From Candidatus Pullichristensenella stercoripullorum (GTDB taxonomy: Bacteria > Bacillota > Clostridia > Christensenellales > Aristaeellaceae): a DNA stretch of 11,010 nucleotides. A program made the translations under genes and the position numbers. The stretch spans positions 1 to 11,010 of the forward strand of contig DVGE01000314.1 in the NCBI GenBank assembly GCA_018712885.1, given 5' to 3'. Shown in pieces: positions 1 through 6,048 of this stretch (position 1 is the stretch's first letter; the number at the start of each line of letters is the position of its first letter). The notes beneath the pieces were generated by a model. The model saw only the letters and a list, made by a program, of their open reading frames with translations. It searched no databases and was not told the DNA's origin.

Positions 1-405
1 CCCGTTCAGGCAGGCGCAGAGCATCGCTGCCAGCAAAAGCGGCAACAGAAGCGAGATGGCCGAGGCTTCCGCCAGCGCCACATGGCGCACCGTGTTGCTG
101 AGCACGCGCGCGGTGGCGGCGGTCTCGTAGACGCAGATGAGGCCGAGAAGCGCGAAGACCGGTCGCGCCACGGCGCGCCCGGCGCTCTCCTCCAAAGCCG
201 CGGCGACGCCAGGGCCCGGGCAGGCGCGCGCGACACGGTCGGCGAGCAGCCCCAGCGGGACGCAGAGCGCGACCGCGCCAAGGGCGGCGATCCAACCGGC
301 GTTGTAGAGCCAGGGCAGATCAAGGAATATGCCCATGAGGAGCCGTGTGGTCACAGCGGCAAACGTCAACGGCCGCGCCAGGGAGAGAGGCAGCGTAAGT
401 TTCAT
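1..405 (-). CDS. Probable GerB-type spore germination permease (partial, N-terminal 135 residues)
   Basis: The reading frame runs without a stop from an ATG at 405 to the window edge, so only the N-terminal 135 residues are visible. The protein is very hydrophobic. Likely membrane segments are around residues 11-30, 36-56, 82-103 and 115-133, with a short basic and charged stretch (about 57-81) between the second and third. In GerA-type receptors the B subunit is an APC-superfamily membrane protein of about ten helices encoded beside the A subunit. The first helices, the polar loop and the position directly after a GerA gene fit that family. The ATG overlaps the TGA of the upstream gene (ATGA, 402-405), and an AAAGGAG ribosome-binding site lies inside the end of that gene, so translation is probably coupled. 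The identification rests mainly on context and topology. Another sporulation membrane protein is possible. Confidence 0.7.
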   Translation of the reverse strand, partial: MKLTLPLSLARPLTFAAVTTRLLMGIFLDLPWLYNAGWIAALGAVALCVPLGLLADRVARACPGPGVAAALEESAGRAVARPVFALLGLICVYETAATARVLSNTVRHVALAEASAISLLLPLLLAAMLCACLNG

Positions 406-1907
406 TTCCGCTTCTCCTTTCGCATCCAGCTGTCGCGGCGGGCGAAGAAGAGCAGGCGTTTCTGCATCCAGATGGGCAAACGCAGGAGGATGTCCGGGTT
501 GTGGGGGCGAAACGGGGCCACGGGCGCCATGAACGGCGCGCCCAGCGAGCGCAGCGAGCAGAGGTGGCACAAAAGCGCGAACATGGAGAGCGCCAGCCCG
601 TACAGTCCCAGGAGCGCGCTGGCGAGGATGATGGCGATGCGCAAAATGGTCAGGCCGATCGTAAAGCCATAGTCGGGAATGACGAAATTTCCCAACCCGG
701 TGATGGCTACGACGATGATGACGATGGGGCTGATGATGGAGGCGGACACCGCCGCCTGCCCGAGGATGAGCCCGCCGACGATGCCGATCACCGAACCCAT
801 CTGCGAGGGGATGCGCGTGCTGGCCTCGTTGATGAGGTAAAAGGAAAATTCCATCAGCAGTATCTCCGTCAGCGCCGTAAAGGGCACCTGCGCGCGCGTT
901 TCGGCGATGGAGGTGAGCAGCGCCATGGGGATGAGGTGCGGGTGGTAGAGCGTCAGGGCGATGTACGCGCCCGGCAAAAGCAGCGAAAACAGCGCGCCCA
1001 GCATGCGGATGAGGCGCAAAAAGCTCCCGTACTGCCAGCGCATGAATGTATCGTCCGAAGCGTGCAGCAGGTGGAAGAGCGTCACCGGCGCGATCAGCGC
1101 GTAGGGCGCGCCCTCGGCCAGAAGGACGATCTGCCCGTCCTGCACGCAGGAGGCGGCGCGGTCGGGGCGCTCTGTGAGCAGCATCTGCGGCGTGAGGGAA
1201 AAGGGGCGGTCCTCGATGAGCTGTTCGAGCTGCCCGAGCCCCTGCACCGTCGCGGCGTCGACGCTCTTTACACGCCGACGCAGCTCCATGAGCGTCTCCT
1301 CGCGCGCGACGCCCTTCATGTAGAGGATGGCGATGCGCAGCGGCACGCGCGTGCCCACCGTGGTCATTTCCGAGATCAGGGCGTGGGACTGCACATAGCG
1401 GCGCATGAGGGTGATGTTCGTGCGCAAACTCTCGACAAAGCCCTCCTGCGAGCCGACGACTACGCTTTCGGAAACGGTGCGCTGCACGGGGCGCTTTTCG
1501 AAGCCTCGCGTCTCCATGAGCAGGCCGTCCCTGCAGCCGTCGATGATGAGCGCCGTCATGCCTCCGAGGATCTGTTCGACAAGCTCGCGCACGCGGTTCT
1601 CAATGCGGGCCTGCGGGATGCAGACGGCGCTTTTGAGCAAATGATCCGCCCGCGCTTCCGGCGCGACGGCCTCCGCGCCCGCGTCGAAGGCGTGGCAGGC
1701 GCGCAGGATAAAGTCGGCGACCTTGTCGCTCTGCGCCATGCCCTCCGTGTAGATGGCGCAGAGAGCAAAGCCGCCCGCCTCAAAGGGGCGGACGACGATG
1801 TCCGCGTTCTCAGGGAGAGCGAAAATGGTCTCGAAGGTCTTCCTGTCCGCTTGCAGCGCGCCCGTGAGCACGCCGCGAAGCAGATCGGCATGGGGCATGT
1901 CCGTCAT
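402..1907 (-). CDS. GerA-family spore germination protein (germinant receptor A subunit)
   Basis: This 501-residue protein belongs to the GerA/GerKA/GerBA family, the A subunit of inner-membrane receptors that sense nutrient germinants in dormant spores. The N-terminal soluble half (about 1-290) contains the conserved region SQEGFVESLRTN (153-164) and a second conserved block around 234-290. The membrane half has helices at about 297-321, 342-360, 372-408 and 415-448. The family hallmark lies at 361-413: an EASTRIP loop, then a GIVGGLILGQAAV segment, then a PDYG turn. A basic tail of about 50 residues follows. Length is normal for the family. The ATG at 1907 is chosen because GGAGGT (1914-1919) sits six bases upstream. 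A nearby ATG three codons in is less well placed. A candidate sigma-G promoter lies just upstream. The gene overlaps the next membrane-protein gene by four bases, so the two form an operon. SpoVAF is a homologue of this family and cannot be fully excluded. Confidence 0.95.
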   Translation of the reverse strand: MTDMPHADLLRGVLTGALQADRKTFETIFALPENADIVVRPFEAGGFALCAIYTEGMAQSDKVADFILRACHAFDAGAEAVAPEARADHLLKSAVCIPQARIENRVRELVEQILGGMTALIIDGCRDGLLMETRGFEKRPVQRTVSESVVVGSQEGFVESLRTNITLMRRYVQSHALISEMTTVGTRVPLRIAILYMKGVAREETLMELRRRVKSVDAATVQGLGQLEQLIEDRPFSLTPQMLLTERPDRAASCVQDGQIVLLAEGAPYALIAPVTLFHLLHASDDTFMRWQYGSFLRLIRMLGALFSLLLPGAYIALTLYHPHLIPMALLTSIAETRAQVPFTALTEILLMEFSFYLINEASTRIPSQMGSVIGIVGGLILGQAAVSASIISPIVIIVVAITGLGNFVIPDYGFTIGLTILRIAIILASALLGLYGLALSMFALLCHLCSLRSLGAPFMAPVAPFRPHNPDILLRLPIWMQKRLLFFARRDSWMRKEKRK

Positions 1908-1913
1908 GCGCCC

Positions 1914-1919
1914 ACCTCC
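1914..1919 (-). promoter_or_regulatory. Ribosome-binding site of the GerA-family gene
   Basis: GGAGGT on the minus strand, six bases from the ATG at 1907. It fixes that ATG as the start in preference to the in-frame ATG at 1898. Confidence 0.85.
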
Positions 1920-1937
1920 ACAAAGGCATTTTGGCCT

Positions 1938-1967
1938 TAGTATGGGCGCGCGCGGGCAAAAAAATGT
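1938..1967 (-). promoter_or_regulatory. Candidate forespore (sigma-G-like) promoter of the germination operon
   Basis: On the minus strand CATACTA (1944-1938) matches the sigma-G -10 consensus CATWMTA in full. Eighteen bases upstream lies ACATT (1967-1963), a partial match to the -35 consensus GMATR. The expected start near 1931 leaves a short leader before the ribosome-binding site at 1919. Germinant-receptor operons are sigma-G controlled in Bacillus subtilis, so the position makes biological sense. The -35 box overlaps the tail of the upstream gene's terminator. Confidence 0.55.
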
Positions 1968-1992
1968 GACCGTCCGGCAAGAGGACAGTCAC
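1958..1992 (-). terminator. Intrinsic terminator of the metallophosphoesterase-like gene
   Basis: Read on the minus strand, a 10-bp stem (1992-1983 with 1975-1966, one G-U pair) with a 7-base loop is followed by one A and seven T (1964-1958). It starts eight bases after the TAA of the upstream gene at 2001 and insulates it from the germination operon. Confidence 0.9.
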
Positions 1993-2000
1993 AAAAGCGT

Positions 2001-3338
2001 TTACTGCGTCAACATGCTCTGCGGCAGCGTCGCCGTCAGTTCGACGATGGAGATCTGCGGCCGGTTGAGGAAGCGGAAGAACATCACGGGCGCGCTCCCC
2101 GTGGTGGAGAGGCCGGCGGTGACGTACATCTGCGTGCCGCCAGCGGTAGAGAGCCCCTGTACGTCCTCCTGCGCCGGGAACCAGCCATGGCGATCGGCGG
2201 TGGAAGAGGGAATGTAGAACGCGCCGAGCGCGGGCAAGCGCCAGACCCCGCCGCAGTAGTGTCCCGCCAACACCAGCGCCGGTTGCGTGAGATACTTTTC
2301 TTCCGTGGTATCATGCGTGGCGGAAGCGGCGAGAAAATCATCCGAAGGCGGTTCGTGGGCCAGCGAGATGTGCACGTCCGTCGCCGTCATGCTGTTGACG
2401 GCGTTCACGAGCCGCTGGGCGCGCTCGTAGCGGTAGGTAGTGGCCGGCAGCGTGTCGTGATCGCTGCTGAGCCTCAGCACAGTGCCTTCCTGTTCCTGCA
2501 GCATCTGTTCCTCGCAGGTATCCGCCAGTTCGCCGGCGTCGAGGTTGAGCATGCTCGCCGGCGAGATCCAGATGCTGGCGTCGCCCACGTTCAATTCCAC
2601 CGGCGCGTCCACATAGGTCGCGCCGCGCTCGATGGCTCCGAGGATCCAGTCCGCCAGCACCATCTGCTCCACGGTGCCGGTGATGTCGCGGGTGACGTCG
2701 AGCACGGGCTGCGGATCGGAATCGCCGGCGATGAAGTACACGGGCCGGTTCGAGGGCAGCCCTTCGAGCAGCTCGTAGAAGGGTTCCGGGTCGCCGCCCT
2801 TGCCCACCATGTCGCCGACAATAAACACGGCGTCGTAGTCCAGCGTACCGATCTCACGAAGGATCGTAGCCTGTTCGTCGCCAAAGCGCCGCCCATTGAG
2901 GTCGGAAAGCAGCAGTATGCGGTATCCTTCCAGGTCTTCCGGCAGACCGACCATGGTCACTTCCTGCTCGTCCACCGTCAGGCTGTTGCCCTGCATCAGC
3001 ACCATGATGACCAACAGCAGGGCCACCGCCGCCAGAAATACCGGCCAGAAGGAGAGGTGAGTCTCCCGGCCAAAGAGCCGTATGGCGCCGCTCTGCCGCG
3101 TGCCGCGCTTGGATGAGCCGGCAAAGAGCCATTCAAAGAACGAGCGCCGCTTTCTGGACGCGCGCTTTTTCCGCTTTTTCGCACCGGAGCTTTTCTTCGC
3201 TTTTTTCTTCGAGGCGGCGGCTTTCGCGGAACGCCGCCTGCGCACGGGCGCGTCCTGCTCGTCGCCGTATTGGGACAGCTCGTCGTCCGCGCGGGGACCG
3301 ATCTCCGGCACTTCCGGCCGCTTTTTGTCGTCGCGCAT
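2001..3338 (-). CDS. Membrane-anchored metallophosphoesterase-fold protein with altered active site
   Basis: This 445-residue protein has a charged N-terminus with a very Lys/Arg-rich patch (about 33-65), one membrane helix (about 96-116), then a calcineurin-like phosphoesterase domain (about 120-440) predicted outside the cell. The family motifs are recognisable in order, but several metal ligands differ. The usual DxH is SDLNG (D146, N148). GD is kept (175-176). GNH(D/E) is GDSD (205-208). The histidine of LAHEP is kept (H328). GHxHGG is GHYCGG (359-364). The ending, with its GGVWRLP block and a final FLNRPQISIVEL strand, matches YkuE-type members. The frame is open 43 codons further upstream, but the ATG at 3338 has AAAGGAG ten bases before it and a sigma-A promoter whose expected start (near 3365) lies downstream of the longer start. 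It may be catalytically weak, use other metals, or be a binding protein. It is a single-gene unit closed by a strong terminator. Confidence 0.85.
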   Translation of the reverse strand: MRDDKKRPEVPEIGPRADDELSQYGDEQDAPVRRRRSAKAAASKKKAKKSSGAKKRKKRASRKRRSFFEWLFAGSSKRGTRQSGAIRLFGRETHLSFWPVFLAAVALLLVIMVLMQGNSLTVDEQEVTMVGLPEDLEGYRILLLSDLNGRRFGDEQATILREIGTLDYDAVFIVGDMVGKGGDPEPFYELLEGLPSNRPVYFIAGDSDPQPVLDVTRDITGTVEQMVLADWILGAIERGATYVDAPVELNVGDASIWISPASMLNLDAGELADTCEEQMLQEQEGTVLRLSSDHDTLPATTYRYERAQRLVNAVNSMTATDVHISLAHEPPSDDFLAASATHDTTEEKYLTQPALVLAGHYCGGVWRLPALGAFYIPSSTADRHGWFPAQEDVQGLSTAGGTQMYVTAGLSTTGSAPVMFFRFLNRPQISIVELTATLPQSMLTQ

Positions 3339-3348
3339 GCAAACAAAA

Positions 3349-3355
3349 CTCCTTT
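3349..3355 (-). promoter_or_regulatory. Ribosome-binding site of the metallophosphoesterase-like gene
   Basis: AAAGGAG on the minus strand, ten bases from the ATG at 3338. Together with the promoter at 3372-3400 it argues against the longer open frame that begins at 3467. Confidence 0.75.
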
Positions 3356-3371
3356 GAGGGGTATCGTATAT

Positions 3372-3400
3372 ATTATAAAGCAAAAGAGTTTTTCTGGCAA
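3372..3400 (-). promoter_or_regulatory. Sigma-A-type promoter of the metallophosphoesterase-like gene
   Basis: On the minus strand TTGCCA (3400-3395, five of six consensus bases), a 17-base spacer, then TATAAT (3377-3372). The predicted start near 3365 gives a leader of about 27 bases that contains the AAAGGAG site. Confidence 0.8.
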
Positions 3401-3423
3401 GTCGCGCCGCGTTGTGATATAAT
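3394..3423 (+). promoter_or_regulatory. Sigma-A-type extended -10 promoter of radA
   Basis: CTGGCA (3394-3399, four of six), an 18-base spacer, then TATAAT (3418-3423) preceded by TGA, which makes an extended -10 element. The predicted start is near 3430, followed by GGAGG (3441-3445) eight bases before the GTG start. Its -35 box coincides with that of the opposite promoter. Confidence 0.75.
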
Positions 3424-3453
3424 ACAACAAGCGAACATACGGAGGACAATTTT

Positions 3454-4839
3454 GTGGCAAAAAGCAAGACGGTATATGTCTGTTCTGAATGTGGCTATGA
3501 GACCGGGCGCTGGCTGGGGCGCTGCCCGGAGTGCGGCAACTGGAACACGCTGCAGGAAGAGGTGCGCCAACCAGAGGAGAAAGCCCCGGAGAAAAAGCTC
3601 AGGCGCGCTCCCGGCGCGGGCGCGGAGGCCCTGCGCATCGACGAGATCCCCGACGACGCCGCGCAGCGCCGGCTCTGCGGCATCGCTGAGCTCGACCGCG
3701 TGCTCGGCGGCGGCGTGGTGGACGGTTCCGTGGTGCTCGTCGGCGGCGACCCCGGCGTCGGCAAGTCCACGCTGCTCACGCAGGTGTGCGCGAACATGGC
3801 CCGCGCGGGCGAAACGGTGCTCTACGTCTCCGGCGAGGAATCGGCCCGGCAGATCAAGATGCGCGCCAACCGCCTGGGCGCCTCGGGCACGGGCATGTAC
3901 GTGCTTTCGGAAAACGACATGACCACCGTGGAGCGCCGCATGGAAGAGGTCGCCCCCCGCGTGATGGTGGTGGACTCCATCCAGACCATGTATCTGCCGG
4001 AGATCGCCTCCGCGCCCGGCAGCGTCTCACAGGTGCGCGAGAGCGCCTCGCAGATCATCCGCATGGCCAAGGCCACAGGCTGCAGCGTCTTCCTCGTCGG
4101 CCATGTCACCAAGGAAGGCTCCCTGGCCGGCCCGCGCGTGCTGGAACACATGGTGGACGCGGTGCTCTACTTCGAGGGCGACCGCCAGAACCACTACCGG
4201 CTTTTGCGCGCGGTGAAGAACCGCTTCGGCTCCGTCAACGAGCTGGGCATGTTCGAAATGACCGGCGAGGGCATGCGCGAAGTGACCAACGCCAGCGAAG
4301 CCCTGCTTTCCGAGCGCGCGCACGACGCCAGCGGCTCGGTGGTCATGTGCGCCCTCGAAGGCACGCGCCCGTTGCTTACCGACGTGCAGGCGCTGGTGGC
4401 ACGCGCTCCCTTCGGTACGCCCCGGCGCATGGCCAGCGGCGTGGATCAGGGGCGGCTCTCGCTCTTGCTGGCGGTGCTGGAAAAGCGCGCCGGCCTGCGC
4501 CTGTTCGATCAGGATGTGTACATCAACATCGCCGGCGGCATGACGCTCACAGAGCCCGCGGCGGATCTGGCCCTCTGCGCCGCAGTGACGTCCTCGCTGC
4601 GCGCCAGACCCATCGGCGGCACGTTCGCGGTGATGGGAGAAGTGGGGCTCGCCGGCGAGGTGCGCGCCGTGCCGCAGGCCGAGCGGCGGCTCAACGAATG
4701 TCTGCGCCTCGGCTTCCGCAACGTCGTTTTGCCCAAGGGCAACCTGCGCGGCATGCGCGTGCCCGAAGGCGTGCAGGTCTATCCCGCCGACACCGTGCTC
4801 GACGCCATCGCCGCGCTGGATCTCTTCGACCGCAGTTGA
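3454..4839 (+). CDS. radA: DNA repair protein RadA (Sms)
   Basis: RadA is a RecA-related ATPase that acts at recombination intermediates, driving branch migration and DNA unwinding. The 461 residues are the usual length and all landmarks are present. There is an N-terminal zinc finger with C10, C13, C24 and C27. The Walker A motif GGDPGVGKST is at 97-106 and the Walker B strand MVVDS at 171-175. The RadA-specific KNRFG motif is at 255-259. A Lon-protease-like C-terminal domain runs from about 275 to the end. The start is GTG at 3454, with GGAGG eight bases upstream. In many Bacillota radA lies between clpC and disA. Here it stands alone after a divergent phosphoesterase-like gene and is followed after 54 bases by a SpoIID-domain gene. 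No independent terminator was found after it except the hairpin at 4861-4913. Confidence 0.98.
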   Translation: MAKSKTVYVCSECGYETGRWLGRCPECGNWNTLQEEVRQPEEKAPEKKLRRAPGAGAEALRIDEIPDDAAQRRLCGIAELDRVLGGGVVDGSVVLVGGDPGVGKSTLLTQVCANMARAGETVLYVSGEESARQIKMRANRLGASGTGMYVLSENDMTTVERRMEEVAPRVMVVDSIQTMYLPEIASAPGSVSQVRESASQIIRMAKATGCSVFLVGHVTKEGSLAGPRVLEHMVDAVLYFEGDRQNHYRLLRAVKNRFGSVNELGMFEMTGEGMREVTNASEALLSERAHDASGSVVMCALEGTRPLLTDVQALVARAPFGTPRRMASGVDQGRLSLLLAVLEKRAGLRLFDQDVYINIAGGMTLTEPAADLALCAAVTSSLRARPIGGTFAVMGEVGLAGEVRAVPQAERRLNECLRLGFRNVVLPKGNLRGMRVPEGVQVYPADTVLDAIAALDLFDRS

Positions 4840-4845
4840 GCGGCG

Positions 4846-4875
4846 GCATAGAAAATGCAGCGTTTGCGCATACTG
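4846..4875 (+). promoter_or_regulatory. Candidate sporulation (sigma-G-like) promoter of the SpoIID-domain gene
   Basis: GCATA (4846-4850) matches the sigma-G -35 consensus GMATR fully. After exactly 18 bases comes CATACTG (4869-4875), six of seven to the -10 consensus CATWMTA. The same layout occurs before the GerA-family gene in this window. The expected start, about 4881-4882, is unusually close to the ribosome-binding site and leaves a leader of about 12 bases. A sigma-E assignment is also possible because sigma-E, sigma-G and sigma-K share the CATA core. Confidence 0.5.
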
Positions 4876-4913
4876 ACCGCGGAGGTCGATGCTATGCGCA
4901 AACGTTATTTTTT
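4861..4913 (+). terminator. Terminator-like hairpin built over the SpoIID-domain start codon
   Basis: CGTTTGCGCAT (4861-4871) and ATGCGCAAACG (4894-4904) form a perfect 11-bp inverted repeat, extendable by a G-U and an A-U pair. The right arm is the start codon and following codons. It is followed directly by TTATTTTTT (4905-4913), the form of an intrinsic terminator. The 22-base loop contains the ribosome-binding site and a small nested GACC/GGTC stem. In a radA read-through transcript it could end transcription or hide the start codon. Confidence 0.55.
4881..4885 (+). promoter_or_regulatory. Ribosome-binding site that fixes the SpoIID-domain start
   Basis: GGAGG, eight bases before ATG 4894. 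An ATG at 4855 in the same frame has no such site, and it would put 13 extra residues before a typical lipoprotein signal peptide. Confidence 0.85.
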
Positions 4914-5862
4914 GCTCGCGCTTTTTCTCTTGCTCGCGCTGCTGGCAGGCTGCATGCGCACGGACGGGGAAGCGCCGGAACAGGCGGACGCGGTCAAGCC
5001 GGAGCTCCCGAGCGACCTGCGCGTGGACGAGGACGGGACGCCCATCCTCAAAGTCTATGACGTGGAGAAGGAAGCTGTCTCCGAAATGGACATAGAGACA
5101 TACGTCATGGGCGTACTGGCCGGAGAGATGAAGAACGACTGGCCGGAGGAAGCGCTCAAAGCGCAGGCCATCCTTGCCCGCACGTTCGTGCTCAAGTTCA
5201 TTGAAACGAAGGATTCAAAGTATGACGGCGCGGATATTTCCACCGATGTCAGCGAGGCGCAGGCGTACAGCGATGCCGACATCAACGAAAATGTGCGCGC
5301 TGCCGTGGAAGCGACGCGCGGACTGGTGATGAGCTACGAGGGCGAACTTCCGCAGGCGTGGTTCCACGCCCACGCCGGTGGCAAGACGGAACTGCCCAGC
5401 GTGTCGTTGGAATACAAAGAGGCAGATCCGCCCTATCTGACCGTGATGGACTCCCCGGACGCTGAGGAGGCGCCGGAGGACGTCAAGCATTGGACAGCCT
5501 CTTTTGATGCGGAGGCGTTCCAAAAGGCATGCGCCGACGCCGGGCTTTCCACCGGCCTTCCTGAGACGGTGGAGATCGGCGAAACAGGCGATTCCGGCCG
5601 CGCCAGGACGCTGCTCGTCAATGGCGAGGCGGTCAGCGCGCCCTCCCTGCGCCTGCAACTGGGCGCGAACGCCATGAAGAGCACGCTGCTGGACAGCGTG
5701 ACCGTGGAGGATGGCGAAGTGACCATGAAAGGCCGCGGCTTCGGCCACGGCGTCGGTCTTTCCCAATGGGGCGCCTACGGCATGGCCAAGGACGGCTCCA
5801 GTGCGGAGGAGATCATCAAGCATTATTTTCAGGATGTGGACATCGTTCGCCTCTGGGACTAA
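4894..5862 (+). CDS. SpoIID/LytB-domain lipoprotein
   Basis: This 322-residue protein begins with an MRKR basic head, a hydrophobic core and a lipobox LAGC, so Cys20 is the predicted lipid-modified residue and the protein sits on the outer face of the membrane. The SpoIID domain follows. It has YVMGVLAGEMK (70-80), with E78 at the position of the catalytic glutamate of SpoIID lytic transglycosylases, then ALKAQAILART (87-97), the HAHAGGKTE block (158-166) and the C-terminal GFGHGVGLSQWGAYGMA signature (282-298). SpoIID cleaves peptidoglycan stripped of stem peptides during engulfment. LytB-type relatives act in vegetative wall processing. The lipobox and the gene's place after radA differ from canonical spoIID, so it may be a paralogue rather than spoIID itself. 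The ATG at 4894 is chosen for its ribosome-binding site and the signal peptide. It could be expressed from the sporulation-type promoter at 4846-4875. Confidence 0.9.
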   Translation: MRKRYFLLALFLLLALLAGCMRTDGEAPEQADAVKPELPSDLRVDEDGTPILKVYDVEKEAVSEMDIETYVMGVLAGEMKNDWPEEALKAQAILARTFVLKFIETKDSKYDGADISTDVSEAQAYSDADINENVRAAVEATRGLVMSYEGELPQAWFHAHAGGKTELPSVSLEYKEADPPYLTVMDSPDAEEAPEDVKHWTASFDAEAFQKACADAGLSTGLPETVEIGETGDSGRARTLLVNGEAVSAPSLRLQLGANAMKSTLLDSVTVEDGEVTMKGRGFGHGVGLSQWGAYGMAKDGSSAEEIIKHYFQDVDIVRLWD

Positions 5863-5940
5863 GGCGGAGCGCCAGACGCTGCCCTATGAGAAACGCGCCT
5901 GCTTGCGAGTGCATTCAGAGTACTGACAAAGCCCGCGACC

Positions 5941-5984
5941 GCAAAAATCGCCCTGATATATCGAAAAATCAGAGCGATTTTTGC
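5941..5984. terminator. Bidirectional terminator between convergent genes
   Basis: GCAAAAATCGC (5941-5951) pairs perfectly with GCGATTTTTGC (5974-5984). After one mismatch CTGAT (5953-5957) pairs with ATCAG (5968-5972) around a 10-base loop. Both strands end the stem in a run of five T. It sits between the SpoIID-domain gene (plus) and the UvrA-like gene (minus), as expected for a shared terminator. The rest of 5863-6048 shows no gene or clear signal. Confidence 0.75.
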
Positions 5985-6048
5985 TTCCTTGGCTCGTGGG
6001 CTTTCTCAATGCGCTGACAGTCTGTTGACAAAGAGGGAAAGACGCCCC

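Noticed and set aside
6..323. Minus-strand frame of 105 codons at the left edge
   Set aside because: The product is a Ser/Arg/Pro-rich shadow. The neighbouring frame starting at 405 gives a hydrophobic membrane protein with a coupled start, which is the real gene.
501..1940. Long plus-strand open frame (479 codons) opposite the GerA-family gene
   Set aside because: It is an antisense shadow caused by GC-rich third codon positions. Its product is low-complexity, rich in R, H, D and G, and the opposite strand encodes an unmistakable GerA protein with promoter and ribosome-binding site.
3432..3445. LexA-box-like sequence before radA
   Set aside because: CGAACATAC fits the left half and spacer of the Bacillus LexA consensus (CGAACRNRYGTTYG), but the right half is the ribosome-binding site and does not match. 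A single half-site is not enough to claim SOS control.
3786..5060. Open plus frame of 424 codons running through radA into the next gene
   Set aside because: It is out of frame with both radA and the SpoIID-domain gene, which are well supported. The product is an R/G/A-rich shadow.
6025..6030. Perfect TTGACA on the plus strand
   Set aside because: No -10-like sequence lies 16-18 bases downstream, and no plus-strand gene follows; the next bases are the end of the minus-strand UvrA-like gene.
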